Source: Bufo bufo
Taxonomy: Eukaryota; Chordata; Amphibia; Anura; Bufonidae
Direction of reading: 5' to 3'
NCBI RefSeq assembly: GCF_905171765.1
Contig: NC_053392.1
Location: 397,634,119-397,698,118, forward strand
DNA: 64,000 bases
A program made the translations under genes and the position numbers. A model generated the notes under the pieces. The model saw only the letters and a list, made by a program, of their open reading frames with translations, did not search any database and had not been told where the DNA came from. Of this stretch, positions 9,200-21,499 are shown in pieces; position 1 is the stretch's first letter; each line of letters starts with the position of its first letter.

Positions 9200-11930
9200 G
9201 CTGCATTCAGTCTTTTTTTTGGCCCAAGTTAGCGGAATTTTTTTTTTTTTCTTACAAAGTCACATATTCCACTAACTTGTGACAAAAAATAAAATCTCAC
9301 ATGAACTCACCATACCCCTCACGGAATCCAAATGCGTAAAATTTTTTAGACATTTATATTCCAGACTTCTTCTCACGCTTTAGGGCCCCTAGAATGCCAG
9401 GGCAGTATAAATACCCCACATGTGACCCCATTTCGGAAAGAAGACACCCCCAGGTATTCCGTGAGGGGCATATTGAGTCCATGAAAGATTGAAATTTTTG
9501 TCCCAAGTTAGCGGAACGGGAGACTTTGTGAGAAAAAAATAAAAAATATCAATTTCCGCTAACTTGTGCCAAAAAAAAAAAATTTCTATGAACTCGCCAT
9601 GCCCCTCATTGAATACCTTGGGGTGTCTTCTTTCCAAAATGGGGTCACATGTGGGGTATTTATACTGCCCTGGCATTCTAGGGGCCCCAAAGCGTGAGAA
9701 GAAGTCTGGTATCCAAATGTCTAAAAATGCCCTCCTAAAAGGAATTTGGGCCCCTTTGCGCATCTAGGCTGCAAAAAAGTGTCACACATCTGGTATCGCC
9801 GTACTCAGGAGAAGTTGGGCAATGTGTTTTGTGGTGTCATTTTACATATACCCATGCTGGGTGAGATAAATATCTTGGTCAAATGCCAACTTTGTATAAA
9901 AAAATGGAAAAAGTTGTCTTTTGCCAAGATATTTCTCTCACCCAGCATGGGTATATGTAAAAAGACACCCCAAAACACATTCCCCAACGTCTCCTGAATA
10001 CGGCGATACCAGATGTGTGACACTTTTTTGCAGCCTAGGTGGGCAAAGGGGCCCACATTCCAAAGAGCACCTTTCGGATTTCACTGGTCATTTACCTACT
10101 TACCACACATTAGGGCCCCTGGAAAATGCCAGGGCAGTATAACTACCCCACAAGTGACCCCATTTTGGAAAGAAGACACCCCAAGGTATTCCGTGAGGGG
10201 CATGGCGAGTTCCTAGAATTTTTTATTTTTTGTCACAAGTTAGTGGAAAATGATGATTTTTTTTTTTTTTTTCATACAAAGTCTCATATTCCACTCACTT
10301 GTGACAAAAAATAAAAACTTCCATGAACTCACTATGCCCATCAGCGAATACCTTGGGGTCTCTTCTTTCCAAAATGGGGTCACTTGTGGGGTAGTTATAC
10401 TGCCCTGGCATTCTAGGGGCCCAAATGTGTGGTAAGGAGTTTGAAATCAAATTCTGTAAAAAATGACGAGTGAAATCCGAAAGGTGCTCTTTGGAATATG
10501 GGCCCCTTTGCCCACCTAGGCTGCAAAAAAGTGTCACACATCTGGTATCTCCGTACTCAGGAGAAGGTGGGGAATGTGTTTTGGGGTGTCATTTTACATA
10601 TACCCATGCTGGGTGAGAGAAATATCTTGGCAAAGGACAACTTTTCCCATTTTTTTATACAAAGTTGGCATTTGACCAAGATATTTATCTCACCCAGCAT
10701 GGGTATATGTAAAAAGACACCCCAAAACACATTCCCCAACTTCTACTGAATACGGAGATACCAGATGTGTGACACTTTTTTGCAGCCTAGGTGGGCAAAG
10801 GGGCCCACATTCCAAAGAGCACCTTTCGGATTTCACTCGTCATTTTTTACAGAATTTGATTTCAAACTCCTTACCACACATTTGGGCCCCTAGAATGCCA
10901 GGGCAGTATAACTACCCCACAAGTGACCCCATTTTGGAAAGAAGAGACCCCAAGGTATTCGCTGATGGGCATAGTGAGTTCATGGAAGTTTTTATTTTTT
11001 GTCATAAGTTAGTGGAATATGAGACTTTGTATGAAAAAAAAAAAAAAAAAAATCAGCATTTTCCACTAACTTGCGACAAAAAATAAAAAATTCTAGGAAC
11101 TCGCCATGCCCCTCACGGAATACCTTGGGGTGTCTTCTTTCCAAAATGGGGTCACTTGTGGGGTAGTTATACTGCCCTGGCATTCTAGGGGCCCAAATGT
11201 GTGGTAAGGAGTTTGAAATCAAATTCTGTAAAAAATGACCTGTGAAATCCGAAAGGTGCTGTTTGGAATATGGGCCCCTTTGCCCACCTAGGCTGCAAAA
11301 AAGTGTCACACATCTGGTATCTCTGTATTCAGGAGAAGTTGAGGAATGTGTTTTGGGGTGTCTTTTTACATATACCCATGCTGGGTGAGATAAATATCTT
11401 GGTCAAATGCCAACTTTGTATAAAAAAATGGGAAAAGTTGTATTTTGCCAAGATATTTCTCTCACCCAGCATGGGTATATGTAAAATGACACCCCAAAAC
11501 ACATTCCCCACCTTCTCCTGAGTACAGAGATACCAGATGTGTGACACTTTTTTGCAGCCTAGGTGGGCAAAGGGGCCCATATTCCAAAGAGCACCTTTCG
11601 GATTTCACAGGTCATTTTTTACAGAATTTGATTTCAAACTCCTTACCACACATTTGGGCCCCTAGAATGCCAGGGCAGTATAACTACCCCACAAGTGACC
11701 CCATTTTGGAAAGAAGAGACCCCAAGGTATTTCGTGATGGGCATAGTGAGTTCATGGAAGTTTTTATTTTTTGTCACAAGTTAGTGGAATATGAGACTTT
11801 GTAAGAAAAAAAAAAAAAAAGAAAAAAATCATCATTTTCCGCTAACTTGTGACAAAAAATAAAAAGTTATATGAACTCACTATGCCCATCAGCGAATACC
11901 TTAGGGTGTGTACTTTCCGAAATGGGGTCA
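9200..11930. repeat. Array of alternately inverted ~380-bp units
   Basis: Successive units are mirror images. Symmetry centres lie near 9890, 10255, 10660, 11040, 11425 and 11810, spaced about 370-405 bp. Direct repeats therefore recur every ~760 bp: the motif GGGCCCCTTTGC...CTAGGCTGCAAAAAAGTG occurs on the + strand near 9747, 10499 and 11271, and inverted near 10050, 10800 and 11580. Alternate centres carry homopolymer A or T tracts. The array would fold into tandem hairpins. Confidence 0.9.
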
Positions 11931-12430
11931 TTTGTGGGGTGTTTGTACTGTCTGGCCATTGTAGAACCTCAGGAAACATGACAGGTGCTCAGAAAGTCAG
12001 AGCTGCTTCAAAAAGCGGAAATTCACATTTTTGTACCATAGTTTGTAAACGCTATAACTTTTACCCAAACCATTTTTTTTTTACCCAAACATTTTTTTTT
12101 TATCAACGACATGTAGAACAATAAATTTAGAGCAAAATTTATATATGGATGTCGTTTTTTTTTGCAAAATTTTACAACTGAAAGTGAAAAATGTCATTTT
12201 TTTGCAAAAAAATCGTTAAATTTCGATTAATAACAAAAAAAGTAAAAATGTCAGCAGCAATGAAATACCACCAAATGAAAGCTCTATTAGTGAGAAGAAA
12301 AGGAGGTAAAATTCATTTGGGTGGTAAGTTGCATGACCGAGCAATAAACGGTGAAAGTAGTGTAGGTCAGAAGTGTAAAAAGTGGCCTGGTCTTTAAGGG
12401 TGTTTAAGCACTGGGGGCTGAGGTGGTTAA

Positions 12431-13625
12431 TCAGACCCGCACCTATCAGACAATGGGGGCACATCCTAGCGATATGCCCCCATTGTTTGAGCTGAGAAAA
12501 CCCCTTTAAGCAGATCTGCCTGGTTTTCCTGCTATTGGAAGCCACGCCCCCTCCTGTCCTGCTCTCACAGCAGCCTGTCTCGTCCATCCCTGCACATGCC
12601 ATGGAGGAGCTACCTTGTCCATGCCTGAAGCCTATGCTGCTCTCTGGGTCCTAGAAACATCCTTCTTGTATCAGAGGTGCCCTCTGCCTCTCCTGGCTGT
12701 GCAGAGCCGGAGGGGCTTAGCAGGAAGATTCTTAACAGCAGAAATAAAGAAACTTTTGCAGGAGGAAGGGAGACTGAGGAGAAGCTGTGATGGCTGATGG
12801 GAGCTCACTGACTGCGGCTCCGCCCCCTCTGTATCACCCTGTACTGAAAGGATTCTGCTGTATGTGAGGATGTAGCAGGGCCAGGATGGTGCTGTGGACC
12901 AAAACTGTGAGGAATATCAGTGTCTGTCCTGGTTATGGCCCCTCTGCTCTGTGATCTTATCACAGACATGTTTATTACAGCCAGACCAACAGTTCAGGAG
13001 CTTTAACCCTTTCTGAGCTGCAGTCACTAGTCTCATCTGTAAATGTGTGCCCTCTCCTTCCTGCGCTTTGTATATAGTGATATGTGACCCCCACCACTGT
13101 ATACTGTATATACTGATGTGTGACCCCCATCACTGCATAAAGAGATCCATGACCCCCTGTACACTGTATATACAGATGTGTCAGCCCCTGTACATTGTAT
13201 ATAGAGATGTTTGACTACACTCGTTCCCCTTTTTTCCCCAGGTGAAGGGCAGTCATATTTTCATAGATGGTTTCCAGTCTGTCAGCTGGGAGTAGGTTGT
13301 GTGATGATAGACAGGAGGCTCCTCACTATGTGAGCAGATCGATTTATACAAATTTATTCATCAGAGTTCTTGTGCAGTCCGTGCACCTAAACAAAAATCT
13401 CTCTAAACTAAGAGCTGCCATAGATTTCTGGCTTCATTTGGGTCAGCAAACTGTCGAAGAGGAACATAAATTTGTTGGGGCGACTGGTCACGCCCCCTCC
13501 TTGCCATTGTCACTCCCCCTTTTTTTTTTTAAAGGCGCAGTTAAAAAGTCACAAACACATAGTTTGCACGTTTTTAAAGCCACTTTTTAGAAACTAGGGA
13601 AATTATAAATCTCCCTCTCTATTCA
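12431..13625. repeat. Mixed repeat-derived DNA with a degenerate minisatellite
   Basis: No gene seen. The left part includes GGGGGCACATCCTAGCG and its inverted match CGATATGCCCCCATTG, with an AAAACCCCTTTAA MITE-type end at about 12495. At 13065-13215 a ~40-bp unit with the motif TGTATATACTGATGTGTGACCCCC repeats about four times with divergence. Confidence 0.5.
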
Positions 13626-13627
13626 TT

Positions 13628-14385
13628 CTGCTCATGGCTTACTGTCCCTGATGTTTTTTTTTGGAGAGAAGTGGCTTCTTTGCTGGCCTTCTTGACACCA
13701 GGCCATCTTCCAAAAGTCTTCGCCTCACTGTGCGTGCAGATGCGCTCACACCTGCCTGCTGCCATTCCTGAGCAAGCTCTGCACTGGTGGCACTCCGATC
13801 CCGCAGCTGAATCCTCTTTAGGAGACGATCCTGGCGCTTGCTGGACTTTCTTGGACGCCCTGAAGCCTTCTTAACAAGAATTGAACCTCTTTCCTTGAAG
13901 TTCTTGATGATCCTATAAATTGTTGATTGAGATGCAATCTTAGTAGCCACAATATCCTTGCCTGTGAAGCCATTTTTATGCAACGCAATGATGGCTGCAC
14001 ACGTTTCTTTGCAGGTCACCATGGTTAACAATGAAAGAACAATGATTTCAAGCATCACCCTCCTTTTAACATGTCAAGTCTGCCATTTTAACCCAATCAG
14101 CCTGACATAATGATCTCCAGCCTTGTGCTCGTCAACATTCTCACCTAAGTTAACAAGACGATTACTGAAATGATCTCAGCAGGTCCTTTAATGACAGCAA
14201 TAAATGCAGTGGAAAGTTTTTTTGGGGATTAAGTTAATTTTCATGGCAAAGAAGGACTATGCAATTCATCTGATCACTCTTCATAACATTCTGGAGTATA
14301 TGCAAATTGCTATTATAAAAACTTAAGCAGCAACTTTTCCAATTTCCAATATCTATGTAATTCTCAAAACTTTTGGCCACGACTG
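13628..14385 (-). pseudogene. Truncated Tc1-like transposon: N-terminal transposase and one TIR
   Basis: The right terminus CAGTCGTGGCCAAAAGTTTTG (read on the minus strand) borders TA at 14386-14387 and is a typical Tc1-type inverted repeat. Inward on the minus strand a frame at 14058-13639 encodes a paired-like DNA-binding region: the helix-turn-helix segment GKDIVATKIASQSTIYRII, then an RPRK linker and a second helix-turn-helix ending near RRRLLEDGL. The frame leaves the family sequence at an A-run near 13655. The element then stops, so the DDE catalytic domain and the other TIR are missing. Confidence 0.8.
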
Positions 14386-14387
14386 TA

Positions 14388-14526
14388 CTTTCACACTTAG
14401 AATTTTGTCTAAGCTATAATGCAGACGGATCCGTTCTGAACGGATCCAAACGTCTGCATTATAGGAGCGGATCCGTCTGTGCAGACAGCAGATGGATCTG
14501 CTCTGAACGCAAGTGTGAAAGTAGCC
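14388..14526. mobile_element. Short palindromic MITE fragment (GTGAAAGTAGCC end)
   Basis: Ends on the right with GTGTGAAAGTAGCC followed by TTA. The interior is nearly palindromic around CGGATCCGTTCTGAACGGATCC. The left terminus was lost at the junction with the Tc1 remnant. Confidence 0.6.
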
Positions 14527-14667
14527 TTACTGCTGGGACTGGGGCATTCCTTCTATTACTATGTCTGTACAGCTTACTGCTGGGACTGGGGCGTTCCTTC
14601 TATTGCTATGTCTGTAAAGCTTACTGCTGGAACTGGGGTGTTCCTTCTATTGCTATGTCTGTACAGC
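14527..14667 (+). repeat. 47-bp tandem repeat, three copies
   Basis: Units start at 14527, 14574 and 14621 with TTACTGCTGG, spaced exactly 47 bp with a few substitutions. A 159-codon open frame (14373-14852) runs through it and is judged non-coding. Confidence 0.9.
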
Positions 14668-15341
14668 AGTTTTTGATAATGTCTGAGGGGCTCTTGTCTC
14701 GATGTGAAAACACAGGTGGGCTGGGATGTCATGTGACTGCTCCTCTGAAGATGCTTGCTGCAGTGCATGCCTGGATTTGGACTTTCACTTTACAGCTGCT
14801 CCTCCCACACATCCGATCTGAGGAGCTCCTCCAGGGAAGTGTGTCATGGTGAACAGGTTAGAAAAATTATATACAGCCAGTACATTTAGCTTTAGATATT
14901 AATACTTCATAGTTTTGGCTATTGTCTGGGGCACTTTGGATTTTTAATACTTAGGGTGGCCAACCCCTTTAAATTAAATCTGGAGGCCCACACAAAGCCC
15001 TGTCCCTCCCACTAAGTCCCACCCCGTTTTTATGCCACTCATCTAGTGATAGCTAATCCTGAAGATAGATTATTACATAGTAAAGACTGGACTACTTTTT
15101 TAATTTCAGAAATGAAGTCTGTGCACTTGGAGAGACTTGTTACTTAATATAGTTCCTGGTTCAGTGACTGCTTTCTGTGTTAATGGGGCCATGAGAAAAG
15201 AAAATATTCAATTAACAAAAAAGATTCATATTTCAAGGTGAGAAATCAAGCTCTTTATACATGCTATGGATAAATCACAATATATACACAAATGCACATA
15301 GTTTATCTTTACAGCTGAATTTATAGATGCAGCAATATATA
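14668..15341. other. Unassigned DNA with a MITE-type end
   Basis: The only recognisable feature is GGTGGCCAACCCCTTTAAA near 14956, an end type shared with other TTAA-associated repeats here. No gene seen. Confidence 0.4.
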
Positions 15342-16466
15342 CACTCTTCAACATTGAAACTGCAACACCAAGAAGGACAAGCAGTAAGGTTATGCAAATC
15401 GATGAAGTAGCAAGTGTCACTAAGATCTGTAGATGTTCTAATTTTCAAGCACCTAGCTCCAATCTGTAGCATGTGGAAGGGGCATAAAAGACAGATTGAA
15501 AGCAAAGTCTTTTTAGCCAAATAGAACTTAAAAAATTGCATCAAGTCATGTGGAATGATTGTGCGATGCCTCCTGTTTGTCGGCGTGCCAGTTATCGCAT
15601 ACTGAGAGGGAGAAAATCCTAACTGACAGACCTTGGCAGCACTATTCCGTTGTCAGCAAGAGGTGTACAGAGGCAAATCTCTGCATGGATGGATTGCCTG
15701 ATTATAAGAATAGGGCGTAATAACATCCCAAACCTAGGGAAGCAAACAATGTCTACACAAACCATCAGAAGGCTTTTGTACAACACTGGTCGACGAGCCA
15801 GACGTGCAGACACAGGTCTTCCATTGACCACTGAAAAGCTATGATGAGGCACAGTAAGACAGCAATAGAGGCTGGAATGGAGGTCTATCCTCCTGACCGA
15901 CGAGTTCTGCTTTTTTCTCAGATATAATGATAGCCAAAGATTGATCTGGAGACCACGTGGCAAAGCCATGAAGAGGCCTTTACAAGGGAATATCACACTG
16001 GTCCTACTCCCGGGAATATGATGTTGCGTGGGATAATGTACAGCAGCTGGTTCCTTCTGGTCTTTATTTCAGGTACAGTAAAATCTCAACATTAATTTGT
16101 TCTTGGAACCAGTGGCAGTTTTTAACGGATAATTCTAGGTTGCATGTTGTTTGTGCTACTGTAAGCAGTCTGTGTGGCCTAACCATGCTACTATGGCCTG
16201 CATCATCTCCGGACATGTTGCCCATCGAGCACAACTAAAACATTGATGGACAACCTCAGACAACCATTAGTAACTTCAGTGATAGCATGTCAAGGTGTGT
16301 GAGTGCATATATTTCTGTGAGTGGCGCTCATGCCCAAATAGAGATGTTTTTAATATATTTTAGAATTTTTTTGTCATTTGCATATAATTAACATGTCTAT
16401 CAATCCTATGATTTCCATAATTCCACAACGTTTCCCTTTTGGTGTTGCAATTTCAATGTTAAGGAG
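15342..16466 (+). mobile_element. Tc1/mariner-like transposon, decayed
   Basis: Inverted ends are CACTCTTCAACATTGAAACT and GGTGTTGCAATTTCAATGTT, at TA dinucleotides (about 15340-15341 and 16467-16468). Remnants of a Tc1-type transposase are on the + strand. A frame at 15650-15844 covers the second DNA-binding region (RRLLYNTGRRARRADTGLP). Slightly downstream, in another frame, LTDEFCF corresponds to the first catalytic aspartate and IWRPRGKA follows. The middle and end of the catalytic domain are frameshifted or missing, so it is a pseudogene. Confidence 0.75.
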
Positions 16467-17754
16467 TATATAAACTTATTTTCACTTATTTTCACATTCT
16501 CATCTGCCATGTAGTATCAAAATTATGTGCATTTACGCAATAAAATTGCAATGCTAGAGAATTAAAGATATTTAGTCTACTGATGTATATTTGAAATATA
16601 ATGTAGCTGCTCCAAATGTGCAGATTACTCAAACCCTAACGTCATCTTTACACTTCAGATTGTGCCTTGGACCTCAAACATGTGAGATAAATGTCTATGA
16701 AGCTTGCGTTATTTTAACTTTTGAGCTACTTATCTCATACCTCCCAGGCAAAAAGAGCATATTTATTTCCAGAACATTAATGACCTAATAAATATGTCAT
16801 CATAAGTGTTCACAGGTATATAAAGCTAGTTATAATTTAACTGAGTAAAACTCTTGGCAACAGAATAAATACATAGATTATAAATTCTGTATTTTCTTTA
16901 GAGATGCACTGGATTGTGTTGAAAACAGTTTTTTTGTTTTATATTTTACTATACATAAAGTATAAATCCATTTGTATTAATGCACTAAATGTAATTTGCT
17001 TTTCTGAAGATAATGTTTAAAACAGAGTGAAAAACTTTCATAGACATGAGCTTTAAAATACCAATCTTTTAGGAATTTGTGGCTTCAGTGAATACTTGCT
17101 TTGCCCACTTTAACATATTTCGGGTTTGTAGAGAAAAGCAGATCATTTTACATCTTTTAAAAACAACCTGAATACATAAATACAATATACTTACTGAAAG
17201 ATATCACATCGAACAGTGATTTATGAATTGGATTTAGTGTATTATTAGTTTGTATTTCTTGAACTGGAAACAAACTTATTAGATTTTATTTATCCAGTAA
17301 GATATAGTTGATTGCAATGTGTGATGTTTTTAGGGCACTCTATACCACCTCAAGAAGCAAGTCTAATGGCCCCATGAAGTGAGTCCCACAGAATGGGTGA
17401 AACATGTGAGAAACCCTGTAGATGGGAATAAAAGGATATAATAAGGAGAAGAGCTGTAGGTATGGAGATGTCGGTGTAGTATTCTGAAGTGCTTTGTAGA
17501 CTAACCAATATAATGAGTGACAGAAAGCAGAGATATTAGTATAACAGACAAAAAGATATCATATTACAATAACACACAAAAATTTCATCCTGACTGCTGC
17601 ATTCATGATGGATGGAGGAATGCCAATTAGAAGTTAGTCACATTAATCTAGGCAAGAAATCAGGGCCGAAATTAGTGTTTTAGCAGTGTCAGTGCTGAGG
17701 CAAGGAAGGATAGAAGATGTTTTTAAGTGAAGGTAGCAGAATTTGGCACTGGAT
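16467..17754. other. Unique AT-rich DNA, possible conserved non-coding sequence
   Basis: No repeat ends, arrays or coding features seen. The stretch 16590-17330 has high sequence complexity and lacks the hallmarks of mobile DNA. It could be intronic or intergenic host sequence. Confidence 0.4.
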
Positions 17755-17960
17755 TTAAAGAGGTTGTCTGGCCTTGGAGTGGACAACCACTGGGCTCCTA
17801 GCTTGTGCCCCTTAGCATGAAAATCCTGTCAGGAGATTATTCACTCTAAATCCTCTGCATAGCTGTGCTGGGAGGGTTGCCATGCCAACCAGTCAAGCCC
17901 TGGCTGGTTGACCTATCAGTCCCTGGCACAGCATCCAATTCTAGGACTTACATGGTGTAT

Positions 17961-20940
17961 TTAACCCCTTAAGGACTCAGCCCTATTTCACCTTAAGGAC
18001 TTGGCCATTTTTTGCAAATCTGACCAGTGTCACTTTAAGTGCTGAAAACTTTAAAACGCTTTGACTTATCCAGGCCATTCTGAGACAGTTTTTTCGTCAC
18101 ATATTGTACTTCATGACACTGGTAAAATGAAGTAAAAATACCAAATTTACCAAAGATTTGTAAAAAATCGCAAATTTCCAAGTTTCAATTTCTCTACTTT
18201 TATAATAAATAGTAATATCTCCAAAAATAGTTATTACTTTACATTCCCCATATGTCTACTTCATGTTTGGGTCATTTTGGGAATTATATTTTTTTTTGGG
18301 GGGATGTTACAAGGCTTAGAAGTTTAGAAGCAAATCTTGAAATTTTTCCGAAATTTTCAAAAACCCAATTTTTAGGGACCAGTTCAGGTCTGAAGTCACT
18401 TTGCGAGGCTTACATAATAGAAACCACCCAAAAATGACCCCATCTAAGAAACTACACCCCTCAAGGTATTCAAAACTGATTTTACAAACTTTGTTAACCC
18501 TTTAGGTGTTCCACAAGAGTTAATGGAAAATAGAGATACAATTTCAAAATTTCACTTTTATATGGCAGATTTTCCATTTTAATAATTTTTTTCCAGTTAC
18601 AAAGCAAGGGTTAACAGCCAAACCAAACTCAATATTTATGGCACTGATTCTGTAGTTTACAGAAACACCCCATATGTGGTCGTAAACTGCTGTACGGGCA
18701 CACGGCAGGGCGCAGAAGGAAAAAAATGCCATACAGTTTTTGGAAGGCAGGTTTTGCTGGACTGTTTTTTTTGACACCATGTCCCATTTGAAGCCCCCCT
18801 GATGCACCCCTAGAGTAGAAACTCCATAAAAGTGACCCCATCTAAGAAACTACACCCCTCAAGGTATTCAAAACAGATTTTACAAACGTCGTTAACCCTT
18901 GTAGGTGTTCCACAAGAGTTATTGGCAAATGGAGATGAAATTTCAGAATTAAAATTTTTGGGCAAATTTTCAATTTTAATCAATTTTTTTTCCCAGTAAC
19001 AAAGCAAGGGTTAACAGCCAAAGAAAACTCAATATTTATGGCCCTGATTCTGTAGTTTACAGAAACACCCCATATGTGGTTGTAAACTGCTGTACGGGCA
19101 CACGGCAGAGCGCAGAAGGAAAGGAATGCCATACGGTTTTTGGAAGGCAGATTTTGCTGGACTGGTTTTTTTTACACCATGTCCCATTTGAAGCCCCCCT
19201 GATGCACCCCTAGAGTAGAAACTCCAAAAAAGTGACCCCATTTTAGAAACTACGGGATAGGGTGGCAGTTTTGTTGGTACTAGTTTAGGGTAAATATGAT
19301 TTTTGGTTGCTGTATATTACACTTTTTGTGAGGCAAGGTAACAAGAAATAGCTGTTTTGGCACCGTTCTTATTTTTTGTTATTTACAACATTCATCTGAC
19401 AGGTTAGATCATGTGATATTTTTATAGACCAGGTTGTCATGGATGCGGCGATACCTAATATGTATACTTTTTTTTTATTTATGTAAGTTTAACACAATGA
19501 TTTTATTTTTTTTAAACCAAAAAAATCATGTTTTAGTGTTTCCATAGTCTGAGAGCCATAATTTTTTCAGTTTTTGGGCGATTACCTTGGGTAGGGTATG
19601 ATTTTTGGGGGATGAGATGACGGCTTGATTGGCACTATTTTGGGGTGCGTGTGATTTTTTGATCGCTTGTTATTACACTTTTTGTGATGTAAGGTGACAA
19701 AAAATGGCTTTTTTTACACCGTTTTTTTTTTTTACGGTATTCACCTAAAGGGTTAGGTCATGTGATATTTTTATAGAGAAAGTTATTATGGACGCTGCGA
19801 TACCTAATATGTATACTTTTTTTTAATTTATGTAAGTTTTACACAATGGATTAATTTTTGAAGCAAAAAAAATCATGTTTTAGTGTTTCCATAGTATGAG
19901 AGCCATAATTTTTTCAGTTTTTGGGCTATTACTTTGGGTAGGGTATGATTTTTGCAGGATGAGATGACGGTTTTATTTGCACTATTTTGGGGTGCATATG
20001 ACTTTTTGATCGCTTGCTATTACACTTTTTATGATGTAAGGTGACAATTTTTTTTTATTTAGCACAGTTTTTATTTTTTACGGTGTTCATCTGAGGGGTT
20101 AGGTCATGTGATATTTTTATAGAGCCAGTCGATACGGACGCGGCGATACCTAATATGTATACTTTTTTTTTATTTATGTAAGTTTTACACAATAATATCA
20201 TTTTTGAAACAAAAAAAAATCATGTTTTAGTGTCTCTATATTCTGAGAGCCATAGTTTTTTCAGTTTTTGGGTGATTATCTTAGGTAGGGTCTCATTTTT
20301 TGTGGGATGAGATGACGGTTTGATTGGCCCTATTTTGGTGGGAAACGCCTTTTTGATCGCTTGCTGTTGTACTTTTTGTAATGTAAGGTGACAAAAAAAT
20401 TGTTTATTTAGCACAGTTTTTATTTTTTATTTTTTACGGTGTTTATCTGAGGGGTTAGGTCATGTGATATGTTTATATAGCCGGTCTATACGGACGCGGC
20501 GATACCTAATATGTATACTTTTTTTTTTCCCCTATTTTTTCCCAATTTTTTTTTACTTTATTTGGGGAAAATGACGTTTTTGTTTATTTTTACTTGAAAC
20601 TTTTAATTTTTGGGGGGAAAACTTTATTTTCTCAACTTTTTTTTTACTTAATTTTTTGTCCCACTTTGGGACTTCAACTTTTGGGGGTCTAATCCCTTTT
20701 ACAATGCATTCCAATACTTCTGGCATAGTACATGGGTACAGAGTACTTATGTGCTATGCCAGGAGTTAGTAATCCTCCGGGGGGCACGGGCAGGAGAAGC
20801 AATATGTGCTCCTTGCCGGTACTCACAGCGCTGCTGTGGCCCCATTGATAAAATGTGTACAGCCCGTACTCCGTACACCGCTGAGCTGTGCGGAGAACTG
20901 AGTTTTAGGCGCATAGTGAATGCAGCGCTTTAGGGAATTA
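17961..20940. mobile_element. TTAA-type element with two internal tandem arrays
   Basis: Starts TTAACCCCTTAAGGACTCAG. A ~395-bp repeat follows, with CTAAGAAACTACACCCCTCA at about 18445 and 18841 and a partial copy near 19240. Then comes a ~350-bp repeat with CGATACCTAATATGTATAC at about 19448, 19797, 20143 and 20502. A homologous but older array is present at 60090-61760. The right end is uncertain (TTAA at 20938-20941 is one candidate). No transposase. Confidence 0.6.
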
Positions 20941-21499
20941 AAAATATAATAAAAATACTAAATTGATTAATAAAGTATATTATCTCTGCTGGCCCTGTTT
21001 GCATTCAAAATCTGGCGCCTGCGCCGTACCTGTCTTCAGTCGGCGCAGGCGCACTGAGAGGAGGACGCTCGCTCGGCCGCTCCTTCCTCAATGCGCCTGT
21101 GCCGGGTGTAGATGTGACGTCATCGGCGCAGGCGCATTGAGGATGGAGCGGCCGAGCGAGCGTCCGTCTCTCATTGCGCCTGCGCCGATGGAATACCATT
21201 ACGGCACTGGGGCCGGATTTTGAATGCAAACAGGGCCAGCAGAGAAAGATCACGTTCGCTGGCCCTGTCAATCAACATGAGGAGGGGGCGTCATTATGAT
21301 AGGAGGATGCGGCTGCTACCAGCAAGTAGCCGCCCTACTTGCTGGTAGACAGGTAATTTACATATTATAAAAGTACGTTTTTAGCAGAATCTACTGAACC
21401 AAAATGATTAATCACATTATGTATGGATAAATTGCAGTATAGGGATTATAAGTACACAAAAAAAAAAATATGTTTAGTGGGGTGACAGAAGCCCTTTAA
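20941..21499. mobile_element. Hairpin element with 120-bp GC-rich inverted arms
   Basis: About 20988-21110 and 21125-21248 are inverted copies: both arms carry CTGCTGGCCCTGTTTGCATT at their outer ends and GGACGCTCGCTCGGCCGCTC inward. The right terminus reads GACAGAAGCCCTTTAAG at a TTAA site. Mirror-image open frames here (20963-21223 + and 21005-21271 -) are caused by the palindrome. Confidence 0.75.

Larger units (their letters stand above)
7774..12430. mobile_element. 4.7-kb compound TTAA-flanked non-autonomous element
   Basis: Outer ends are TTAACCTCCTCAGG (7774) and CTGAGGTGGTTAA (ending 12430), an imperfect inverted terminal repeat at TTAA sites. TTAA targets are used by piggyBac and Kolobok superfamilies, and I cannot decide which. 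The interior has a GC-rich hairpin (about 7785-8090), a 191-bp tandem array (8190-9170), an array of alternately inverted units (about 9200-11930), and an AT-rich tail with polyT/A tracts. No transposase is visible, so it depends on an enzyme encoded elsewhere. Short open frames recurring on both strands inside it are products of the repeats. Confidence 0.7.

Noticed and set aside
9389..11804. Recurring frames of 60-124 codons with shared peptide segments on both strands
   Set aside because: They repeat because the DNA is an alternating inverted array. No start context, no family, and both strands give the same peptides.
12216..12602. 128-codon minus-strand frame
   Set aside because: It crosses the right terminus of the TTAA element at 12430, so it joins unrelated sequences. 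No family match.
20963..21271. Two similar frames on opposite strands (86 and 88 codons)
   Set aside because: Caused by a palindrome. The mirrored peptides are not independent evidence of coding.
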